64,000 bases of DNA from Paracoccaceae bacterium (GTDB lineage Bacteria; Pseudomonadota; Alphaproteobacteria; Rhodobacterales; Rhodobacteraceae): contig JAGQRW010000007.1 in the NCBI GenBank assembly GCA_020425085.1, positions 186,001 through 250,000 of the forward strand, given 5' to 3'. Below, in pieces: positions 8,637 to 17,024 of this stretch. The first letter of the stretch is position 1, and every line of letters begins with the position of its first letter. The position numbers were made by a program, and so were the translations under genes. The notes beneath the pieces are model-generated. The model was not told where the DNA came from. It worked only from the letters and a program-made list of their open reading frames with translations, and searched no databases.

Positions 8637-9662
8637 ATGAAGACCATTTCGAGATTTGTTACTGGGACGGCCGTTTTCACAATCATGACAACGATGGCCA
8701 TGGCCCAAGAGACGACGTTGATAATCTCGTCTTGGGCCGCGCCATCTTATGGCGTAAATTCGCAGCTATTTCCCGATATGATCAAAAGGATCGAGCAGGC
8801 GACTGAGGGCCGAGTAACCGCAGAAATCAAGTACAACCTGGCGTCACCGATTGCGCAGGCCGATCTGGTTGCGGACGGCATCGCCGACATGACCTGGATC
8901 GTTCACAATTATACACCCGGCAGATTTGTCACCTATCAACTTGCCGAACTGCCGGGTTACGGCGGATCAACCGTGGCTTACTCGGTGGCATACTGGCGGA
9001 CATACGAGAAGTTTTTCAAAGACCTGAATGAGCACCGTAATCTGAAGGTTCTCGCCTTGTCTTCGCACGGTGCCGGGATGTTTCACACAGGCACGAAGAT
9101 CACCACCATTGACCAAGTGTCTGGCATGAAGATGCGGATCGCCGGTGGAGTAGCGCAGTTGATTGGCGAAGCACTGGGTGCCTCATCTATCAACGTCCCC
9201 GCGCCAAAAGTCTATGAAACACTTGCATCCAACGCGGCAGACGGTGTGATGATGCCTATGGAAGCAAAAAAAGGGTTTAAGCTGACCGAAGTGGCCCCAT
9301 ACACTTACTCGATGCCGGCCGGTTTATACCGGACATCAAATGCCATCGTGATGAATCAGGCATCTTTCGATGCTTTGAGTGAAAAGGACCGAGCCGCTCT
9401 GGATCAGCTTTTTGGTGAAGAACTGTCACGGATTGCCGGCGCATATTGGGACCAATTCGACGAAGAGGGCCTGGCGGAACTCAACGCTACCCCCGGTAAC
9501 GAATTGACTGTGGCAACACCGGAAGATCAGGCAAAGTTTGACGAAATGACCAAGGGCGTCGTTAAACAAGTGATCGAGAACGTCAACGAGACAGGCATAG
9601 ACTCAGAAGCTGCACTGGCGTTTTTCCGTGCCGAATTTGATCGCCTCAAGGCCGAAGAATAA
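8637..9662 (+). CDS. TRAP transporter solute-binding protein (DctP family), system 1
   Basis: The 341-residue protein begins with a Sec signal peptide (MKTISRF, hydrophobic core, cleavage after TMAMA-Q near residue 23) and is therefore periplasmic. The mature part has the DctP fold signatures, notably VSGMKMRIAGGVAQLIGEAL, where the Arg of the MKMR motif normally salt-bridges the carboxylate of the ligand, and NAADGVMMPME. The ligand is thus probably an organic acid. GGAGAG lies just before the ATG. It is the first gene of a complete P-Q-M operon; the small membrane subunit starts 4 bases after its stop. Confidence 0.9.
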   Translation: MKTISRFVTGTAVFTIMTTMAMAQETTLIISSWAAPSYGVNSQLFPDMIKRIEQATEGRVTAEIKYNLASPIAQADLVADGIADMTWIVHNYTPGRFVTYQLAELPGYGGSTVAYSVAYWRTYEKFFKDLNEHRNLKVLALSSHGAGMFHTGTKITTIDQVSGMKMRIAGGVAQLIGEALGASSINVPAPKVYETLASNAADGVMMPMEAKKGFKLTEVAPYTYSMPAGLYRTSNAIVMNQASFDALSEKDRAALDQLFGEELSRIAGAYWDQFDEEGLAELNATPGNELTVATPEDQAKFDEMTKGVVKQVIENVNETGIDSEAALAFFRAEFDRLKAEE

Positions 9663-9665
9663 ACG

Positions 9666-10187
9666 ATGGAGCCTGTTTCATTGAACAGGGCGGCAGCGGG
9701 GATTGCGTATAAATTCGCAGCCGCCCCCGCTGTCATTGCCGGTCTCGCGCTGAGCCTGTTGATGGTAATGACATTTGCGGATGTCATTTTGCGCAGCATC
9801 TTCTCGATGCCATTGTCCTTTTCCGGCGAAGTCACGGTGATACTGATGGTTGTCATTGTTTTCGCAGCCATGCCGATGGTGATCCTGACAGACGGTCATA
9901 TCGTGGTGGACTTGCTGGATTCCTATTTTAGTGCACGGGCGGCACTGGTCCGGGACACTCTTGTTGATCTGACATGCATGATCGCTGTTGGTTTTCCTGC
10001 GGTCCGAATTCTTGATCTGGCGGCGCGGTCGCGTGGCTATGGCGAAGTGACGGTAATGTTGCAAATGCCCCGGTTTTATCTGATGTATTTCGTCGCGGTT
10101 TCTTTGTTTTCTTGCGTGGGCTTTTACATCGTTCGAATTGGCACAAGGTGGTTTTTGCGCGCCCGGCCCGGGGTGCGAAATGACTGA
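9666..10187 (+). CDS. TRAP transporter small membrane subunit (DctQ family), system 1
   Basis: The 173-residue protein has four membrane segments (around residues 17-38, 50-72, 92-113 and 137-158). The DctQ signature appears as SLLMVMTFADVILRSIFSMPLSFSGEV: an acidic residue in helix 1-2 and the FSGE motif. DctQ joins the large DctM permease and is needed for Na+-dependent uptake. It lies between dctP and dctM of the same system, with 3 bases to the former. Confidence 0.85.
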   Translation: MEPVSLNRAAAGIAYKFAAAPAVIAGLALSLLMVMTFADVILRSIFSMPLSFSGEVTVILMVVIVFAAMPMVILTDGHIVVDLLDSYFSARAALVRDTLVDLTCMIAVGFPAVRILDLAARSRGYGEVTVMLQMPRFYLMYFVAVSLFSCVGFYIVRIGTRWFLRARPGVRND

Positions 10188-10229
10188 ACTCATCCCACAT
10201 GGCATGACCATTCCCAGCGGGGTATCCGG

Positions 10230-11543
10230 TTGTTGATTTCCTTGATCGGCTTTGTAGTCGTGCTTGTCCTTTCGTTCCTGCGCCTTCCGATCGCCTTTGC
10301 GATGGGTCTGGTCGGGTTTGTCGGCACGGCATCTCTGCTTGGTTGGTCCGCTTCGCTGTCGCTGACAGGTCGCTTGGTTCTCGACACCTCCAGCGACTAT
10401 GGGTTGTCGGTGGTGCCGATGTTCATTTTGATGGGCATGTTCGTGAACAAGGGCGGCTTGGCGACCGAACTCTACCGGTTGGCTTTCACTTTGCTTGGCC
10501 ACATGAGGGGCGGGTTGGCGATGACGACAATCGCCGCCTGTGCTGGTTTTTCTGCAATTTGCGGATCATCCGTTGCGACGGCGGCAACCATGTCAAAAGT
10601 CGCAATGCCGGAAATGCGCCGGCTTGGCTATTCCGACGCGCTTTCAACCGCGTCAATCGCAGCCGGCGGCACTTTGGGTATTCTGATACCGCCAAGTGTC
10701 GTTCTGGTGATCTATGGCATTCTGACAGAGACCAGCATTGGCAAGTTGTTCATGGCGGGTATCATTCCAGGTATCCTTGGTATCGCATTCTACCTGCTGG
10801 CGGTCCAATACACCGTGCGGCGCCATCCGGAATCCGGTCCGGCAGGTCCGCAGAGCACCTGGAAGGAACGAATGAATGCGCTTCGCGATGTCTGGGCTGT
10901 TGTTCTGCTTTTCACTCTGGTGATCGGCGGCCTCTATGGTATTTTCGATTTCTGGCCCCTTGGGCTGACCTTTTCGCCCACCGAAGCGGCGGGCATGGGG
11001 GCGACCGGTGCGTTTCTTATCGCATTGTCCCGTGGGCGCCTGACCCTGCGCAACATCGGCGAGGCATTGACAGAGACCGCAGTGACCACTGCCGCGCTCT
11101 TTACCATATTGATTGGCGCCTGGATGTTCTCCAATTTCGTCAACCTCGCCGGTTTTCCCGAGGCATTGCGCAGCTTTGTGCTAAGTATCGGCGCCAGTCC
11201 GATGGCCGTCATGTTCGTCATCATAGCAATTTATCTGTTGCTCGGCTGCGTTTTTGAAAGCATGTCGATGATGATGTTGACCGTCCCGATCTTTTTCCCG
11301 CTGGTAACGTCACTTGGCTTTGATCCGGTCTGGTTTGGGATCATCGTCGTTGTGGTTACCGAGATCAGCATGATCACGCCACCCGTCGGAATGAATGTCT
11401 TTGTTCTGAAAGGGGTCGTCGGCGATGTTTCGACCAGAACCATTTTCCGGGGCGTCATTCCCTTCTGGATTGCTGATCTGTTTCGTCTGCTGTTGCTGTT
11501 GCTGTTTTCGGGAATCGTGTTGTTTCTGCCGAACATGATGTAA
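10230..11543 (+). CDS. TRAP transporter large permease (DctM family), system 1
   Basis: The 437-residue membrane protein has about 12 hydrophobic segments and the DctM signatures GFSAICGSSVATAATMSKVAMPEM and GGTLGILIPPSVVLVIYGI (the GxLGxLIPPS motif), repeated in the second half as TEISMITPPVGMNVF. It is the Na+/substrate cotransporting subunit. No ATG or GTG exists in frame before the first hydrophobic segment; the upstream frame is closed by a stop at 10185, so translation must begin at TTG 10230 or 10233, with CAGCGGGG some 8 bases upstream. An unusual start in an otherwise standard operon. Confidence 0.9.
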   Translation: MLISLIGFVVVLVLSFLRLPIAFAMGLVGFVGTASLLGWSASLSLTGRLVLDTSSDYGLSVVPMFILMGMFVNKGGLATELYRLAFTLLGHMRGGLAMTTIAACAGFSAICGSSVATAATMSKVAMPEMRRLGYSDALSTASIAAGGTLGILIPPSVVLVIYGILTETSIGKLFMAGIIPGILGIAFYLLAVQYTVRRHPESGPAGPQSTWKERMNALRDVWAVVLLFTLVIGGLYGIFDFWPLGLTFSPTEAAGMGATGAFLIALSRGRLTLRNIGEALTETAVTTAALFTILIGAWMFSNFVNLAGFPEALRSFVLSIGASPMAVMFVIIAIYLLLGCVFESMSMMMLTVPIFFPLVTSLGFDPVWFGIIVVVVTEISMITPPVGMNVFVLKGVVGDVSTRTIFRGVIPFWIADLFRLLLLLLFSGIVLFLPNMM

Positions 11544-11624
11544 TGCCCAGGTCGGTTGAAAACACATCCGGTTGGCCGACGCAAACTGGAGGGCTGGAGC
11601 GGTGGGTGGGGCGCAAAAACTTGG

Positions 11625-13280
11625 CTATTTGCCTTCTGAGCTTTCCATACTGATTACCTTGCTGATCCGTTCACGAAGCTCTTTTCGCAAAATCTTGCCG
11701 GCCGGACTGATCGGGAATTCATCAATGATTTCCAGTCGCTCTGGTAGCTTGAACTTGGCGATTTTGGATTTCAGCAGGAAATCCTGAAGCTGTTCAAAAT
11801 TTAACTGGGTATCGCTGCAAAGTTTGACGTAGGCACAGGCCTTTTCTCCGAATACCGGGTCCGGCATTGCAACGATCGCCACACCCTGAACCGATGGGTG
11901 GGCAAAGATAAGGTTTTCAACCTCTTCGACACTGATCTTTTCGCCGCCACGATTGATCAGGTCTTTCTTGCGGCCCTCGGCATAAATATAGCCATCCACT
12001 TGATACACCGTGTCGCCCATCCGGTAATAACCATCCGTGGTAAACGCCTTTTTGTCGTTCTCGGGCGAATTGTAGTAACCGCGGATCGTATATGGCCCGC
12101 GCACCAGCAGTTCACCGGTTTCACCATCTGGCAACTCGTTTCCGGCCTCGTCCACAACCTTGATTTCGTCACCTGGCGATACCGGCTTGCCGGAGCTGTT
12201 CATGCGAATATCGTCGCTGTCATCCAGCCGCGTTTGCATCAACAGACCTTCGCCCGTGCCGAAACTTTCCAGAAAACGGCAGCCAAAGGTGGCTTCGGCG
12301 CGACGGCGAAGCTTGGGGGCAAGACGCGCGCCGCCATTCATGACCGCTCTGAGGCTGCTCAGGTCATGTTTTGCTGGAATATCGGAATTTAGCCACAGAT
12401 TAAACAGCGGCACGGCGGCATTGATATTGGTAACCTTATGACGCTCGACACAGGGAAAAACATCTTCAGGCTTGTTGCTGGGGGAAAAAACGACCTGCCC
12501 ACCCAGTTCCAGCACCGACAGAACACCCGGCGAGGCAAGCGTGTAATTATGCGCCAAAGGCAATACAGCCAGAAAAACAGTGCTGGTATCAAATCCTGCG
12601 ACCGCGCCGCTTTGTTTGAAGTTATAAACATAGTCGTTGTGAGTGCGCGGGATAAGCTTTGGAATTGCCGTTGTGCCGCCTGAGAGCAGCATCAGCGCCA
12701 CATCATCCGGCGCGCTTTGAAGGTGGTCCAGCAGGCCGTCCTGGCCTTCTCCCGGGGCAGCTTCTTGCAGCAATTTTGGGATCGAGATGTGATCGCCACT
12801 AACCTCACCGGCGACCAGAACGGTTTTCAGTGAACCGCCTTTGGATTGCATACGCGTGGCCATTTCGCGAAAATCAAAACCGTTGATTTCGTCAGGAATG
12901 ACATAGGCAGTTGCACCCGAGAACGCGATGAAGTGTTCGATTTCATGATCCCGATGCGACGGCAGCGCCAGCACTGGAATAGCACCGATTTTCAGCATCG
13001 CCAGAAAAGTTGGGATGAAAAAAACCTTGCTATCAAGCTGAAAAACCACCCGGTCGCGCGGGCGGATGCCAAGGGCCACGAAATGATGCGCCAGCCGGTT
13101 ACTCATCTGTCCGACCGCCTGATAGGAGACGCGTTCGTCAGGGAATACCAATGCCGTTTTTGCGCTGTTGTTGCTGATTGCAGCCTCGATAACTTCGGGA
13201 ATTGTCCGATCTTCCCAATAGCCTTTTTCACGATACAGCGAACACAACTCGTCAGGCCACGAATGACATCCCTCTAACAT
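11625..13280 (-). CDS. EntE/DhbE-like aryl-acid AMP/CoA ligase
   Basis: The 551-residue enzyme is an ANL-superfamily adenylate-forming ligase. The P-loop-like A3 motif is LMLLSGGTTAIPKLIPRTHN, the A7/A8 region is GYYRMGDTVYQVDGYIYAEGRKKDLINRGGEKIS, and the catalytic A10 Lys is in PISPAGKILRKEL near the end. The first 200 residues (GYWEDRTIPEVIEAA, VLALPSHRDHEIEHFIAFSGA) are those of the 2,3-dihydroxybenzoate/salicylate-activating group, not of fatty-acid ligases. No siderophore genes are near and no carrier protein is fused, so formation of an aryl-CoA in the catabolic pathway is more plausible than siderophore assembly. Last gene of the korA-korB-ligase transcript. AAGGAAGAG precedes the ATG. 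Confidence 0.8.
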   Translation of the reverse strand: MLEGCHSWPDELCSLYREKGYWEDRTIPEVIEAAISNNSAKTALVFPDERVSYQAVGQMSNRLAHHFVALGIRPRDRVVFQLDSKVFFIPTFLAMLKIGAIPVLALPSHRDHEIEHFIAFSGATAYVIPDEINGFDFREMATRMQSKGGSLKTVLVAGEVSGDHISIPKLLQEAAPGEGQDGLLDHLQSAPDDVALMLLSGGTTAIPKLIPRTHNDYVYNFKQSGAVAGFDTSTVFLAVLPLAHNYTLASPGVLSVLELGGQVVFSPSNKPEDVFPCVERHKVTNINAAVPLFNLWLNSDIPAKHDLSSLRAVMNGGARLAPKLRRRAEATFGCRFLESFGTGEGLLMQTRLDDSDDIRMNSSGKPVSPGDEIKVVDEAGNELPDGETGELLVRGPYTIRGYYNSPENDKKAFTTDGYYRMGDTVYQVDGYIYAEGRKKDLINRGGEKISVEEVENLIFAHPSVQGVAIVAMPDPVFGEKACAYVKLCSDTQLNFEQLQDFLLKSKIAKFKLPERLEIIDEFPISPAGKILRKELRERISKVISMESSEGK

Positions 13281-13358
13281 CAGTTCTCTTCCTTGTTATT
13301 AGTCGACATTCACCATCGGTCATTTTCAATGCTTGACTGCATCTGGTTCGATCAGTCG

Positions 13359-14210
13359 TCAAACTGAGAACTGTGCTTCCAGATCGGCCGGGCCATCAAC
13401 GGTCTTTTCGCTTTTCAGATCATAGGGCAGGCGATCACCTTTGAAGAGGATACCCAGGTTGAAGCCGTCATCGGACATCAGATAACGCGCGGCTTTGCCG
13501 GCATCATTCGTCGTTGGCACCACCGCATCGCGGACCATCTTTTTCCACTCCAGTTGCTCGCGATTAAACGTGATGCAGGGGCTTAGTACATGAACCAGTG
13601 AAAATCCCGGATGCCGGATCGCTTCGGAAATGATAGGAACGGCGCCGTTTGGGTTGGTGCCGGAAACACGGGCGATGAAATTGGCGCCTGATGCCAGCCC
13701 GACAACCAACGGATGAAACGGCTTCATATGCGTGCCGCCAGGGGTCAGTTTGCCATATTCCCAATCGGGTGCACTGGTCGGCGAAGCCTGACCCTTGGTC
13801 ATGCCGTAAAGTTCATTGTCCATGACGATATAGGTCATATCGACATTGCGGCGACAGGCGTGCAGGAAGTGATTTCCACCTATGGAAAATCCGTCACCGT
13901 CGCCACCGGCAACAATTACCGTGAGGTCGGGGCGGGCCACTTTCAGCCCTGTGCCTATTGTCAGGGCGCGCCCATGAACCCCGTGGAACCCGAAGGTGTT
14001 CAAATAGGCAGGAATGCGTGAGGAACACCCGATTCCGGAAATAACAGCCACATTTTTTGGATTCAACTGAAGTTCCGCCAGCGATTTTGTCAGCGACAAC
14101 AGCACACCGAAATCACCACATCCCGGGCACCAGACGGGTTTTGTGTCTGATCGGTAATCTTTCGCGACCAGACTGGGGCAAGTATTTTCGGTTTTCATAC
14201 TAAGGTTCAT
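13359..14210 (-). CDS. korB: 2-oxoacid:ferredoxin oxidoreductase, beta (TPP-binding) subunit, KorB type
   Basis: The 283-residue subunit carries the thiamine diphosphate site: WCPGCGDFGVL near the start (the CPGC motif of KorB/PorB, which also contributes a cluster ligand), GIGCSSRIPAY, and the GDGD motif in IVAGGDGDGFSIGGNHF followed by the N-x-x-YGMTKGQ loop. With the alpha/gamma subunit it decarboxylates a 2-oxoacid to an acyl-CoA, reducing ferredoxin. ATG 14210 overlaps the stop of the alpha subunit (ATGA) and has GGAG six bases upstream; a TTG twelve bases earlier is less likely. In this setting an arylglyoxylate substrate is possible, by analogy with phenylglyoxylate oxidoreductase; the sequence alone cannot separate that from 2-oxoglutarate. 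Confidence 0.85.
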   Translation of the reverse strand: MNLSMKTENTCPSLVAKDYRSDTKPVWCPGCGDFGVLLSLTKSLAELQLNPKNVAVISGIGCSSRIPAYLNTFGFHGVHGRALTIGTGLKVARPDLTVIVAGGDGDGFSIGGNHFLHACRRNVDMTYIVMDNELYGMTKGQASPTSAPDWEYGKLTPGGTHMKPFHPLVVGLASGANFIARVSGTNPNGAVPIISEAIRHPGFSLVHVLSPCITFNREQLEWKKMVRDAVVPTTNDAGKAARYLMSDDGFNLGILFKGDRLPYDLKSEKTVDGPADLEAQFSV

Positions 14211-15928
14211 ATTTGGCTCCAATCTCTGAGATATTGGCGGACCTGCGACGGAAGTATCGGAAGGGGGCCGGGGATGGCTATGGATTTGATCTCGGCATCC
14301 AAGTCATAATATGCTTTGAGATAGTGATAGAACTGGCCACTGTGGTTTTGTTCAATTACCAGCACTTTCTTGACGTTATTAAGCAACTTTTTCATTCGTT
14401 CCGGTTGCGCCGGAGAAATCAGGCGAACCCCGATCAGCCGTAGCTTTTGACCGCTTTGGCGCAGCTCTTCGACAGCTTGGGATATCGCCCCGAAACTTGA
14501 ACCCCAGGTCAAAACGGCAATTTCTGCATCGTCATCGCCGCTTGCTTCGGCCCAGTTATCGCCAAAATCAAAACCTTTGATTTTACGCAGGCGCTTGTTC
14601 ATCTGCCGATGATGGTCCTCGGCTTTACTGGACGGTCGCCCGGACTGGGTATGTTCCAGCCCGTCAGCCGTGTATTGGCCGCTTTCCGTTCCGGGCAGCG
14701 ACATTGGCGACACGCCGTTTTCTGTATCCGCGTAGCGCTGGTAGGTTTTGTCAGGGTTCACCGCAATCGCCCTTTCGGGTTCATAACCGGCGTCAGGAAC
14801 GCCGGGAATGACCGCCCGCGTCTGGCCAAGTGCCTGATCAGATAACACGATGGTTGGGGTTTGCAGTTTTTCTGCCAGATACACGGACCATTGAGTGGTC
14901 ATCAGGCAATCGGCAATCGTCAATGGTGCGGTCACTACATGTGGCGCATCACCATGCAAACCAAATACCGCAATATTCAGATCGGACTGCTCGGATTTGG
15001 CCGGAATACCGGTGGACGGGCCGCCGCGCATCACGTCGATCACAACAATCGGGGTTTCCGAAGCTACGGAAAGTCCAAGCGATTCCGTCATCAATGCGAT
15101 GCCAGGGCCGGATGTTGCAGTTAGGGATGGCACCCCGCCGAACGAGGCGCCGATGGCCTGATTGATCGAGGCAAGCTCGTCTTCTGCCTGTACCAGCTTA
15201 CCCCCCAGCTTGGGCAGGTTTGTCGCCAACCATTCCAGTACTTCGGTGGCCGGTGTAATTGGATAGGCTGCAACGAACCGAATTCCACCGCGGATTGCTC
15301 CCATGCCACAGGCTTCGTTACCGGTAATGCTCCAGTTATTGGCCGCAGCCTCAGGATCTGCCGTTGGGGCGGGAATACTGGGTATTGCGGAGGCGGCTGC
15401 CATCCCGGCCTCGACAGCTTCAAGGCTGGACCTTACCGCACCTTCGCCTTTTTGTTTCAATAGTGACTTGGTCAGAACCTCTTTTATCGCCGACAAAGGG
15501 ATCGAGATCAGTTTTGCCGCTACACCGAGCGCCACCATATTGGCCCGTCCATCCGGTATCTGTTTGGCAATCTCAGCCACCGAGAGTTCATAGTGACGCC
15601 CTGCGCTTTCGGTGAAGGCCTGAGGAATGCCTGTTTCACCGATCGTGATGCTGTTGTTGTCCAACACGATTTCCGAGGCGAAAAGGTCTGCGTTTTTCCA
15701 ATCAATACCCAGAAGGATATCGAATTGATCCTTGTGGGACAGGATCGGTTTATTTGACAGTCGCAGCATGGCGGCTGCTTCACCACCGCGTATTTGTGGT
15801 CCGGCTGATCGTGTCATTATGCCAAACAGACCGCTGCGACCTGCCGCATCCAGCAGCATGTTACCCGCTGTCATCACGCCGGAACCACCGCTGCCGGTCA
15901 TGGTGATTGATATGGATTGTTCTGTCAT
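14207..15928 (-). CDS. korA: 2-oxoacid:ferredoxin oxidoreductase, fused gamma-alpha subunit, KorA type
   Basis: The 573-residue protein is a natural fusion: residues 1-190 are the gamma domain (TGSGGSGVMTAGNMLLDAAG, SAGPQIRGGEAAAMLRLS) and about 205-573 the alpha domain (GIRFVAAYPITPATEVLEWL, AEDELASINQAIGASFGG, TATSGPGIALMTESLGLSVA). This matches KorA of aerobic and facultative bacteria in order and length. It heads a three-gene transcript with korB and the EntE-like ligase, with its own promoter region carrying the shared operator-like element. The enzyme is oxygen-sensitive in many bacteria, although KorAB forms are known in aerobes. Role proposed: arylglyoxylate plus CoA to aroyl-CoA. Confidence 0.85.
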   Translation of the reverse strand: MTEQSISITMTGSGGSGVMTAGNMLLDAAGRSGLFGIMTRSAGPQIRGGEAAAMLRLSNKPILSHKDQFDILLGIDWKNADLFASEIVLDNNSITIGETGIPQAFTESAGRHYELSVAEIAKQIPDGRANMVALGVAAKLISIPLSAIKEVLTKSLLKQKGEGAVRSSLEAVEAGMAAASAIPSIPAPTADPEAAANNWSITGNEACGMGAIRGGIRFVAAYPITPATEVLEWLATNLPKLGGKLVQAEDELASINQAIGASFGGVPSLTATSGPGIALMTESLGLSVASETPIVVIDVMRGGPSTGIPAKSEQSDLNIAVFGLHGDAPHVVTAPLTIADCLMTTQWSVYLAEKLQTPTIVLSDQALGQTRAVIPGVPDAGYEPERAIAVNPDKTYQRYADTENGVSPMSLPGTESGQYTADGLEHTQSGRPSSKAEDHHRQMNKRLRKIKGFDFGDNWAEASGDDDAEIAVLTWGSSFGAISQAVEELRQSGQKLRLIGVRLISPAQPERMKKLLNNVKKVLVIEQNHSGQFYHYLKAYYDLDAEIKSIAIPGPLPILPSQVRQYLRDWSQI

Positions 15929-16025
15929 CTGATCCCCTGAGAGTTCTGTTCATCCACCCCTTCCTGCAACGAATGGTGAGGTGTCGACCTCCTTGTTTGC
16001 CGCACGAATCGGGAGTATTATCAAA

Positions 16026-16071
16026 TGCGTAATTAGTTACATAATATGAAATTATTATTTGAATACGTCAA
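16026..16071 (-). promoter_or_regulatory. Promoter/operator region of the korA-korB-ligase transcript
   Basis: On the minus strand TTGACG (16071-16066) is followed after 19 bases by TATTAT (16046-16041). The inverted repeat GTAA-TTAG-TTAC (16029-16040) adjoins the -10 box and is embedded in TGCGTAATTAGTTACATA. The 19-base spacer is longer than ideal, so the -10 assignment is less sure than the palindrome. Confidence 0.5.
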
Positions 16072-16101
16072 CCCAGATTTGCATGTCTGCGGTGTTATTC
16101 C

Positions 16102-16869
16102 TTATGCAGGCGGCCCAAACAGGTTGTTTGCGTTGCGATATGCAATGTTTTGGGCAATTTCGGTCGGTAGTTGCGCCAGGAATCGACGTGAGTGATTGGT
16201 CAGTGCCTCTAACTGGCCCCATACCGAATTAATCCAGGTATCCGAGCCAAGAAGGAAACGTTCGGAATGATCGGTCAGCAATTCACCCCAAACCCGGTCA
16301 AGTCTCCCACCGGGCGCAACATCTGAATACCGATAAGATAGATCGGCCCACAGGCGGTCGCCGTATCTGTCAAGCAATGCGCGGACAACTCTTGGCGGGC
16401 TGGACAAGCCTGCATGCGCCCAGATGACCTTGTGACCGCTATCATGTTCAAGCAGGTTAACCACGGCTTCCGGGTCTGAATGGGCATGCAGGAACAGCCC
16501 GCGTTCACGCGAGATCCTCAGCAGATTTTCGATATGGGGCAGCTTTGGTTCATCACCATGAAGATGAAATTCGCCAAAACCGATGCAGTTAACATTACGA
16601 AGGCTTTGTTCGACATAGTTCACCAGCGACAGATCACCAAACCACGAAGGAACATCGTCAAACACCTTGTATGGCATGAATTCAGGGATGATCATTTTCG
16701 GTGCAAGGTCGTACAAGTCCTGGGTTCCCTTGTCGGGAATGCTTGATACCAAGGCTCGTTCAATTCCCAGTCGGTGGAATAAATCAATCACCTGCCTGGG
16801 CGAGATAAAATTCCAGGCATCTTTACTGTAGTGCACATGACAATCGACAATCGGTTCATCAAATAACAT
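16102..16869 (-). CDS. Amidohydrolase-2 family metal-dependent hydrolase or decarboxylase
   Basis: The 255-residue TIM-barrel protein starts with the metal-binding DCHVHY motif (residues 9-14; the usual DxHxH), has GFGEFHLHGD near 97-106, LFLHAHSDPEAV near 125-135, VIWAHAGLS near 148-156 and a late GSDTW (the conserved Asp) around 213. These features place it in the amidohydrolase-2 group that includes ACMSD-like decarboxylases and lactonases acting on aromatic-derived acids. The product is shorter than ACMSD (about 330). It is the last gene of the long minus-strand array starting at 30106, separated by 173 bases from korA. Reaction unknown; a ring-derived lactone or carboxylate is a reasonable guess. 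Confidence 0.7.
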   Translation of the reverse strand: MLFDEPIVDCHVHYSKDAWNFISPRQVIDLFHRLGIERALVSSIPDKGTQDLYDLAPKMIIPEFMPYKVFDDVPSWFGDLSLVNYVEQSLRNVNCIGFGEFHLHGDEPKLPHIENLLRISRERGLFLHAHSDPEAVVNLLEHDSGHKVIWAHAGLSSPPRVVRALLDRYGDRLWADLSYRYSDVAPGGRLDRVWGELLTDHSERFLLGSDTWINSVWGQLEALTNHSRRFLAQLPTEIAQNIAYRNANNLFGPPA

Positions 16870-17024
16870 CGTGGTATCTGCCTTTCTGGTTGCAGTCAGG
16901 CCGCCCGAAGCGGAAGTGCTACCATGCGATTATTCAGTAATGGCATCGCCGAACGCGTGGGTTACAAGTTTCCACGCGTTCAGCAAATCCTACCATCAGA
17001 GGCGTCAGGCCCGCCGGTTCACTT